Origin: Portunus trituberculatus
Taxonomy: Eukaryota; Arthropoda; Malacostraca; Decapoda; Portunidae
NCBI RefSeq assembly: GCF_017591435.1
Contig: NC_059268.1
Location: 11,572,684 to 11,636,683 of the forward strand
Reading direction: 5' to 3'
DNA length: 64,000 nucleotides
Shown here piece by piece: positions 51,234-64,000 of this stretch. Position 1 is the stretch's first letter. Each line of letters starts with the position of its first letter. Below the pieces are notes generated by a model. It was not told the DNA's origin. It saw nothing but the letters and a program-made list of their open reading frames with translations, and searched no databases. Made by a program: the position numbers and the translations under genes.

Positions 51234-51451
51234 GTAGCAACGGCAACAACAACGACAACAACAATAACAACAACGACAATATCAACAGTAAGAGTAGCAA
51301 CAAGAACAACAATAGTAACACCACCACCACCACAACAACAAGCAACAACAACAACAACAACAACAACAATAGCAAGAACAAGAGTAGCTATACAACAAGA
51401 AAAGTAGCTACAACAACAACAACAACAACAACAACAGTAACAACAACAACA
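51036..51451. repeat. (CAA)n trinucleotide array, imperfect, about 416 bp
   Basis: CAA is mixed with CAG, TAG, CCA and GAA variants throughout. It is the longest trinucleotide tract in the window and clearly old, given its many substitutions. Asn/Thr-rich frames across it are repeat translation. Confidence 0.95.
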
Positions 51452-52689
<1,238 letters not shown>

Positions 52690-53690
52690 GTTAAGGAAAC
52701 TGACGTAGGAAGGGTGGAGAGGGTGAAGTGGATGAGAAAAGAGTGAAAGAGTTGAAGAAGGACAAGAGGAAGAGTCAGGAGAATACAGATGTGAAAGAAA
52801 TAATAATCGAGGAGGAAGGAGGGACGGAAAAATGGAAGAGTGGACGAAAGAGTGAAGAGAATTTAAGGAGAGACAGAGGGAGTGGAAAAAGAAAGAAATA
52901 TCAGCAAAAGATGTGTGAAGGAAGGAAGAGGGAGGAAGATAAAGAGTTAAGAATAAAGAATAAAAGTGGAGAATGAAAGAATGACAAGAAAAAGGAGTGG
53001 AGAGGAAGTAGAAATAGGAGGCTGGTGAAGAAGAAGAAGGAAGTCTGAAAAGTGAAAAGAAAAGGAAAAGGAAGAGGAGAAGAAGGATGTGTGGTAAAAG
53101 AAGGAAAAGGAAGAGGAGAAAGTAGGAGGAGGAAGGGCTCTGAAAAAGTGAAGGAAAAGGATGAGAAAGAGGGATTGGAGGAGGAGGAGGAAAAGGAGGA
53201 GGAGAAGGAAAAAGAGGAGGAGGAAAAGGAGGTCTGAAAAGTGAAGGAAAAGAATGAGAAGGCAAGAAAAGTGAAGAGAAATGAAGAGGAAGAGAAGGAG
53301 GCATGAAAAGTGAAGAAAGAGAAGAGGAGCAGAAGGAGGCATGAAAAGTGAAGGAAAAGCAAGAGGAGGAGGAGGAGGAAGGGCTCTGAAAAAGTGAAGA
53401 AAAGGAGAAGGAGAAGAGGAATGGAAAGAGAACGAGAAAGAGAAGGAGGTATGAAACGTGAAGGAAAAAGAAAAGGAGGAAGAGGACAAGGTCTAAAAAG
53501 AAAAAAAGGAAGAGGAGGAGGAAGAAGAGGAGAAGAAGGTCTAGAAAGTGAAGAAAAGAAAGAAAAGAAGGAAGAGATGATCTGAAAAGCGAAAAAAAAC
53601 ATAAGGAAGACGAGGAAGAGATCTGAAAAATAAAGAAAGGAGGAAGAAGAGCAGTAATCAAGTGAGAAGGGAAAGGGTGATGAAACTCGC
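52690..53690 (+). repeat. About 1 kb of nearly homopurine DNA with an irregular minisatellite
   Basis: The plus strand is almost entirely A+G. The word CTGAAAAGTGAAGGAAAAG and variants recur at irregular spacing from about 53045 to 53624, separated by AGGAGGAGGAA-type filler, so it is a minisatellite with variable unit length. The minus strand is open for up to 341 codons because pyrimidine-rich DNA rarely spells TAA, TAG or TGA. The resulting Ser/Phe/Leu/Pro string is not a credible protein. Long homopurine mirror-like tracts can form triplex (H-DNA). Confidence 0.9.
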
Positions 53691-54188
53691 AAGGACCTGG
53701 ACAGGGCATACAAAAAGATCAGTAAAAACTCTAATAGGGGTAGTTATTAAGACGTACAAAGAGATCCAGTATAAGATTCGAGGCGCGGACTGAATACAAC
53801 TCACACCCTAGAAATGGCAGGAAAAAGAAACTCCATCAAGCGAAACTGATTACATTAACTCCACCTCCTTGAGAACGAACAGGCAGACAGACGGACGGAG
53901 AGGGAGTGATAGATAGAGAAGGATAGAGCAGGGAACAGTCAACCAGTGTAAGGGAACTGGTATCTTGAAGACTCCAGGTGGGTGCCTCAATGCTGGTGGA
54001 GCCAATTAAAGGTGGTAACGGGATCTTATCGTCAGGTGAAGTTCTCTTGTCCCGTTAATTAGTGAGGATGAGGTTCGAGGGTTGTCACTCAGCGCTTCTC
54101 TCCAAACGTGTTCTTCCCTGGGATATGTTTGGAAACGAGTGGATCATACGTTGTTCTCCACTTAGTTCATGATCATTGTACCTTTCTT

Positions 54189-54191
<3 letters not shown>
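53691..54191. other. Unassigned stretch with AT-core words
   Basis: AGCCAATTAAAGG and CCGTTAATTAGTGAGG at 53999-54065 are repeat-free homeodomain-like words. No gene is recognised. Confidence 0.35.
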
Positions 54192-54439
<248 letters not shown>

Positions 54440-54669
54440 GATTGACCAGCTTTTACGGAGGCAGAAAATATTTGTGCTTTCTTCCCTTGAAAAATTAATC
54501 ATATTTAATCAAGTTTTTGGCTGAGCACATTTCGATCCACTTTTCTCTATCCTATTAGAATGAATTAATTAAGGGAATGGGAATAAATCACAGTGAAATA
54601 TTGAGGAAAACAAAGCAATTCATACAATATCTCGCAGTTTTCGCACAATTTGGAGTGTGGCCTGATGGG

Positions 54670-54673
<4 letters not shown>

Positions 54674-54706
<33 letters not shown>
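54674..54706. repeat. (GT)n microsatellite next to a dispersed repeat
   Basis: A pure GT run that directly precedes the dispersed repeat at 54708. Confidence 0.95.
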
Positions 54707-54707
54707 T

Positions 54708-54905
54708 GGTCAGTTCAGATCGTTGGAAGGTTATACAGCCAGCACGCGGGATGATACTGTCAGATCTTAACTTTCTAGAGACCTCTCTCAGTGAAATTTG
54801 TTATGTAGGGCCACCTTTCCTGATTCTCACCGCCGCTGTCTACTTGTCCGTTACGGCGTCATCACTGTCAGGGAGTAGATCTGTAAAATACACCAGACAT
54901 CATTA
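54708..54905 (+). repeat. Dispersed repeat, copy 1, unknown family
   Basis: From GGTCAGTTCAGATCGTTGGA to about CATCATTAGA this stretch aligns with 55461-55640: GGTTATA, CTAGAGACCTC, TGTTATGT, CCTTTCC and GATTCTCAC are shared in order. GT-rich sequence precedes both copies. I do not recognise the family. A short non-autonomous element is possible. Confidence 0.7.
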
Positions 54906-55460
54906 GATAAAAAGAAAAAAAGAAAAAGAAAAAGAAAAATCCATTACTTATATTCACTTAACTGTTTTTTTTTTTTTTTTTATGAAAGTCGTGTAATTTT
55001 ATGGGAGTAGTGATGTGTACCCCGGCTCAAACTCAGAGGGAGACCAGGGCATGCTACTTTGTATATTGATTATAGTATCTACTTTTTTTCACATATCTTT
55101 AAGTAAATGTATCAGATGTCCTTTGTCTCTCGGACCCGTACCTGTGCATATCTCTATTTATCTCTTTTTTTTTCCGTTAAATATTGAATAAAGGTACATC
55201 TATTTTGCAGGCTTCTCTCCACTCTTGGCAGTATTTCATAATAGATTGGTGGGAGGCAGTGCAAGAAGGAAACAAATATCACTGCTTTCATACGCGTACC
55301 AATCTGCCACTAAGAATTATTGTATCTGGTAACAAACGAGTGCAATATATATGAAATTATTGTAGACTATAAAAGAAAATACTGTCTATTCATGTTTTCA
55401 CTGAGTACGATATTTCAAGGCTATTATTGAGGCGATCATGTTGTAAGGTGTGTGTAAAGT

Positions 55461-55640
55461 CAGGTCAGGTCGTTGAAAGGTTATAGAGCACGCGAGACGA
55501 CACGTTCAAATCTTACTTTTCTAGAGACCTCAGTGTGATCTGTTATGTGGCTCCGCCTTTCCGGATTCTCACTGCCGCTGCTTTGACTGTCACATACAAA
55601 TATAGTGTTCCATCTCTCACAGTACCCACGCGCCATCATG
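55461..55640 (+). repeat. Dispersed repeat, copy 2, unknown family
   Basis: It is a diverged, partly deleted copy of 54708-54905 in the same orientation. The shared core is TTTCTAGAGACCTC through CGGATTCTCACTGCCGCTG. The homology fades after about 55580 apart from GCCATCATGA near its end. Confidence 0.7.
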
Positions 55641-56636
<996 letters not shown>

Positions 56637-56738
56637 AAACAGCAACAACAACAACTAAGCTAAAGTTCTAATCTTAAGCCTCCCCCAAATCCCACATGTA
56701 TATTTGCAGTATGTATGTTCTGCAATTCCTAATAAGCC

Positions 56739-57929
<1,191 letters not shown>

Positions 57930-58085
57930 GGACATTAGAACGTAAGAGAAGATGCATGAAACTACCTACACTCCTACTATAGCTCATCAGTCACCCTTTA
58001 TGTCTAACCTTCTCTTAAATTTCCATACTAACTGCACCTAAAACATGACAATGAATTCAAGTCAACCTATAATCCATTTTGAGTT
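57930..58085 (-). mobile_element. Relic of a non-LTR retrotransposon ORF2 C-terminus
   Basis: On the minus strand, FKRRLDIKGD is followed by a stop at 57989-57987. Upstream there are traces of the usual W-N...HV...V pattern (NEFNCHVLGAVS with a frame slip). This is the C-terminal signature of Jockey/CR1-type ORF2 proteins. I recall near-identical wording as a very common repeat in crab genomes. The frame is broken, so the copy is dead. Confidence 0.5.
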
Positions 58086-59653
<1,568 letters not shown>

Positions 59654-59713
<60 letters not shown>

Positions 59714-59721
59714 TGTGTGTG
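59654..59721. repeat. Compound (CT)n(GT)n microsatellite
   Basis: CT to 59710 followed by a short GT. Confidence 0.96.
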
Positions 59722-59804
59722 CATGTTTGTGTGTTAGAGATTAGCAGAGAGTCGAGATTTATGATGATAGAGGTGGCGTTTGTCCTGGGTTAAGAGCAAT
59801 CAAT

Positions 59805-59811
<7 letters not shown>

Positions 59812-59855
<44 letters not shown>
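59812..59855. repeat. (GT)n microsatellite
   Basis: A pure GT run. Confidence 0.96.
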
Positions 59856-60483
<628 letters not shown>

Positions 60484-60791
60484 CTATAAACAAAAGAGAA
60501 CCAATACGTAAGGGTTACCAATGGAGAGACACGTTGTCCTGCTTTGTGCCTCGGAAATAGCCTTGGGTCTGTACTACCTGTTTTGTTTGCCAGGGAAGTA
60601 GATCGCTCGGCAGTCATTATGGATGCTCTATCTGCGGTGAGCCCCTAAAGTGGAACAGCGTGATTGTCCATGCAGATGATGAAGTGGGCTTAGGTCTGCG
60701 AATAGAATGTGAGCTGTCCGATTCATTGATGGCCATTACTGTAACCGTATACCGCAGTGCACCGTTGTATTGAGATGTGGGATTACGATAT

Positions 60792-61111
60792 GAGGACAAG
60801 TGGCGGTATCACATCAGTATTTTGGCAATGGTGCACTTAATGGTTCGGAAGAATTATATGCAATGCGGTGTCACTCCCGGTTTTTTGTGCCCTGGGTTTC
60901 TGAAAAGGTTAGAAAGTTTATAGTTTCTGGATTTTGCTGCACTGTTGTCTAACCCCTGGAAGAGGACAAGTAGCGGTATCACATCAGTATTTTGGCAATG
61001 GTGCACTTAATGGTTCGGAAGAGTTACATACAATCCACTGTCACTCCCGGTTTTTGTGCCCTTGGTTTCTGAAAAGGTTTGTAGTTTTTGGATTTTGCTG
61101 CACTGTTATCA
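60792..61111 (+). repeat. Two-copy direct tandem duplication, period 170 bp
   Basis: GAGGACAAG(T)GCGGTATCACATCAG begins at 60792 and 60962 and the match runs through GGCAATGGTGCACTTAATGG to GATTTTGCTGCACTGTT. A deletion of about 12 bp (AGAAAGTTTATAG region) separates the copies, plus a few substitutions. Confidence 0.93.
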
Positions 61112-61346
61112 AAGCGCTGCCAACTTTGCCCACTGGGAAGGCGTTGCAATATTCGATAGTGTCGGCCATTCGCTGAAATTTATTTTATATATTGCTGCGG
61201 AAGGGCTAGATCTGGTGATGTCCAACTCAGGCTAATTCTTCAGGTGAGTCGTTTATAAAAGGCGATGAAGTTTTGAGTGAAGTTTTAGGATTAGGGTCTT
61301 TCCAAATGTACGTGTTGTGAGATGACATAATAACTCAGCTTTTCCA

Positions 61347-61561
61347 ATAAACCTTTTCAGTACCATGACGCGTTTCCATTTTCGTTCTGCTTATTATTTG
61401 GTGATTTCATACAGCTTCAGAAGCTTATGTGGGGGATTAAAATAGTGAAGATTGTGGCCATTAATCTTCTGACCTCCATAGACCCTTGCTAGTGACAATA
61501 AAATGGTCTAACTCCTCCCAAATCTCAAGTAAAAAATGTGTCCCAATATTGAAGGGGTTAA
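61347..61561 (+). mobile_element. TTAA-flanked MITE, copy D (215 bp)
   Basis: It ends in ATTGAAGGGGTTAA and opens ATAAACCTTTTCAGTACCAT, so the left TTAA has mutated to ATAA. The internal match to copies A and C is close: TTTGGTGATTTCATACAGCTT, then TGTGGCCATTAATCTTCTGA. Confidence 0.75.
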
Positions 61562-61724
61562 GCATGACAGAGTAACACGTCGGAGCATACACTCATACTG
61601 TTTGGAAATGATGAAATAGCAGAAACAAATTATGAAAAATCTAATGCGTGTTGTAGACTTTTGGTGTGAATCCCAACTTCACAACAACTCTGCTATGTAT
61701 GGTTTGTTGCAATGTTGATGCGTC

Positions 61725-61938
61725 GCCGTGGTACAGTGGAACCATGCGTGCTTTGGGATCCGAGGGGTCTCCAAGCGCACGGGTTCGAATCCTGTCCACG
61801 GTCTGAGTGCAGGTTGGGCTTCCTCACTCAGGGCAACGGTTTCCTAGCGGGTGGGCTTTGAGATAGGAGGTACCCTAAAAAAGTATCCCCTTTAGCCCAT
61901 AAATTCCCGTGAAAACCCCACATGGTATAAAAAAAAAA
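61725..61938 (+). mobile_element. tRNA-derived SINE, second family, with A-rich tail
   Basis: The head GCCGTGGTACAGTGGAACC pairs with CCACGGT at 61795-61801 as an acceptor stem and carries a perfect pol III B-box GGTTCGAATCC at 61782-61792. Between them the anticodon-like stem TTGG/CCAA has an enlarged loop, as in a degenerate tRNA. A unique body of about 130 bp follows (GTGCAGGTTGGGCTTCCTCA onward) and ends CATGGTATAAAAAAAAAAG. The structure is a complete SINE with an oligo-A tail. It is unrelated in body to the SINE at 11763-12054. I remember it as a crab-wide repeat. No clear target-site duplication is seen. Confidence 0.8.
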
Positions 61939-62104
61939 GTATAATGAGGATAAAGTAGTAATTTTAACTTCTACATGTAATGAATCAATAAGTCAAGAAA
62001 AAGGTATTCATTATTCACTCATCGTTCTGTGTAGTTCAGAAAAGTGTCGCCAAATTTATGAAAGTATATTCTGCCTTGAATGCACGACGCGGACCTGTAT
62101 TACC

Positions 62105-62220
<116 letters not shown>

Positions 62221-62564
62221 TTCTTTCAGAGCTTTCAATCAATAAGATACTGTCGGCATTTGACAATCTGAGCCAAAGAAAAGGATATCCCTCTGTTGAG
62301 AATGTAAGATAGGAACACCCTTGCTCTCTGCCTTTAATACTTTATGAACGGGGTATCGACCTAGGCCTGACACCGTGACCTGCTCTAACTTTTCTTCACT
62401 ATATTTCACCTATTGCTGCCTCGTGTTGTGGTTTTGAATTCAGTTACGTAAGGAATGGTAATAGTTCAAGAAGGGTCTGGAGGGATCAAATGATAATAAC
62501 GTGCTCCGGTTCCTGATGTTTGTGATTCATAAGTGGTGAATCTTGCTTCCTTTCATCTCTACTG

Positions 62565-62830
62565 TCCAACTCACTAATGCAAGAGTTAACCAATACTTTC
62601 AATCATTCATACTTTTCTCTGGTAAACTGGAACTCCCAACCTGCTTCTGGAGTTCCAACTGCCTATGACTTGACTTCATTTAAGAGGGAGATTTGAAGAT
62701 ATTCATCCCTTTTTTTGGCTAACTTTTGGACCTGCAAGGGGCCTGGTAACTAAGTGGGTCTTTTTTCGTTTTATGTTGTTCTTAGCTAACTTTCCCCAAC
62801 TTTCATAAAAAGTAAAGACAAATTAGAGAT
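62565..62830 (+). mobile_element. Relic of a non-LTR retrotransposon ORF2 3' end
   Basis: Plus-strand codons read FSLVNWNSQPASGVPTAYDL and then TSFKREI before a stop. This matches the C-terminal pattern of CR1/Jockey-type ORF2 proteins, xxWNxLPxxVV...xxFKxxL, with Gln for Leu and Gly for Val changes. A stop in the next codons and several more downstream show decay. A T-rich 3' region follows to about 62800. Confidence 0.5.
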
Positions 62831-63498
62831 AGAATAATATAGGGATGAACGGCATTTTCAGTACATTTTGAAAATTAGAAAATGAATATATATAATGTCA
62901 TGTCTGCGTCCATCCAAGATCTTTCCTGCCATGGCTGTTGTGACCTTGACTATCCAATACTAGAATATGCCTCGCTCTTGTGAATTTATGTAAGGTTCCA
63001 CTCTCTGAATTATTATCCGCTTTAATGTACAGCTTGCATCTTTTTTCTCAATATACCAGCTTAATCATCTTATATTCTTGGTAGTAACGTCCTTGAATAA
63101 CTAATACACTGCTGCGAATTTGAATTATACTCAGTTCTTTATGATTTCATGGTATTTACGTAAAAAAAATCCTCGTTACTCTATGATATTCCGAGACCAG
63201 AAATATGTGCGGAAGCGCGTGAACTGATGCCCGTGAAAAGTAAGCTACTATCATCATAGGAAATCACTTGATCCCCGGAATCTTCCATCCTGTGAATCGA
63301 CCCTCATATGCATAGTGACGTGAAGAGCTTCCTGGAATCATACTTTGCTCGTGTATGTGTAAGGGACAACTCTGAACAATAAGCAACGGAATGCCCCTCT
63401 GACTTAAGTGAAGTTGCGTGATAATTTTAGAAGTTGTTTGGAATGAGTGTGAATGCCGCGGCGCTGTGCTGATTGAGGGGAGGGAGCACTAGCGGGAG

Positions 63499-63500
<2 letters not shown>
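62831..63500. other. Unassigned stretch
   Basis: No gene, RNA or repeat recognised. Confidence 0.4.
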
Positions 63501-63537
<37 letters not shown>

Positions 63538-63609
63538 TGGTGTGGCGTGCCGTGCCATGCCAAGTTGGGAGAGTCAACGCACCCTGCGGCGTATCCTCTC
63601 CCTTGATGT

Positions 63610-63640
<31 letters not shown>
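63501..63640. repeat. (GT)n - 78-bp spacer - (CA)n inverted pair
   Basis: GT at 63501-63534 and CA at 63612-63640 are complementary and could pair as a hairpin of about 29 bp. The spacer is GC-rich, with no recognised element. Confidence 0.92.
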
Positions 63641-63641
<1 letters not shown>

Positions 63642-63888
63642 TTGGTAAACAAATTTCTCGACTAACATCATGAAAACTCAGTCATTACTAGTCGTTGCGA
63701 TAACAAAATGTGAATGGAAAGAAAGACAAAAAGAAAAGGGAAAAAACCAAAGATCGTTTTTGAGTGTCAGTGCTTACGAACACCCGTGGCCTGGCCAAAC
63801 TGCAGGTAACGCCCATAAAAAAGTGTGTTTCCCAGGTATTGATATTGTTTAAGTGCTCCTCCGAATAGTTTCTGTGATAAAATTAACC

Positions 63889-63890
<2 letters not shown>
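63641..63890. other. Unassigned stretch
   Basis: No feature recognised. Confidence 0.4.

Positions 63891-63979
<89 letters not shown>
63891..63979. repeat. (GT)n microsatellite, 89 bp
   Basis: A pure GT run close to the window end. Confidence 0.97.
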
Positions 63980-63980
<1 letters not shown>

Positions 63981-64000
63981 TCCTTTTTTATTTTGTTTTG

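Noticed and set aside
61725..61802. Functional tRNA gene
   Set aside because: Anticodon loop is enlarged and the element continues to an A-rich tail, as expected of a SINE.

Overview
This window reads as nuclear DNA of a decapod crustacean, probably a brachyuran crab. That placement is inference from sequence style. There are more than 50 long, nearly perfect microsatellites (by my rough tally about 7 kb, or 11% of the window), mostly GT/CA and CT/GA, several over 200 bp. There are TTAGG-type arthropod telomere motifs, tRNA-derived SINEs of a type I associate with crabs, and many dead non-LTR retrotransposon ends. No operon, bacterial or viral gene organisation is visible.

I find no complete protein-coding gene. 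Almost every long open frame is an artefact: a strand made only of pyrimidines cannot contain a stop codon, and pure dinucleotide tracts stay open in several frames. A few segments look like real or former exons. A minus-strand NPxxY plus helix-8 tail of a rhodopsin-type GPCR at 1103-1282 is cut off exactly at a GA microsatellite. A minus-strand 163-nt exon candidate at 7517-7679 has strong splice sites and a basic peptide. A 56-nt plus-strand exon candidate lies at 8265-8320, a GC3-rich open segment at 17327-17480, and a weaker exon candidate at 38917-38999. They are not arranged as one recognisable gene, so the window is best read as intergenic or deep intronic.

Mobile elements recognised: a tRNA-headed SINE on the minus strand at 11763-12054, with a 33-bp piece of the same family at 4488-4520; a second SINE family on the plus strand at 61725-61938; four copies of one TTAA-flanked MITE of about 213 bp (24013, 27057, 34144, 61347), piggyBac-like by its ends; a non-LTR ORF2 C-terminus and 3' UTR at 18862-19391; an RTE-like reverse transcriptase remnant at 30948-31235 (minus); and three ORF2 3'-end relics at 13660-13800, 57930-58085 and 62565-62830.

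Local duplications are frequent: two-copy direct repeats of about 98-170 bp at 13383, 22459, 35784, 48395 and 60792; minisatellites at 22919 (69 bp), 28245 (about 7 bp), 50823 (30 bp) and 52690 (about 1 kb homopurine); and a dispersed pair at 54708 and 55461. Left part (0-16 kb): telomere-like repeats, GPCR tail, SINE, CCT arrays. Middle (16-36 kb): LINE ends, MITEs, the largest GA and GACA arrays. Right part (36-64 kb): mostly unremarkable AT-rich DNA with microsatellites, several AT-core stretches that could be conserved non-coding elements, a MITE, a SINE and LINE relics.

I do not see a convincing undescribed functional system. The most promising leads are the GPCR tail, the basic exon candidate, the physical link between SINE ends and GT/CA microsatellites, and the MITE family.
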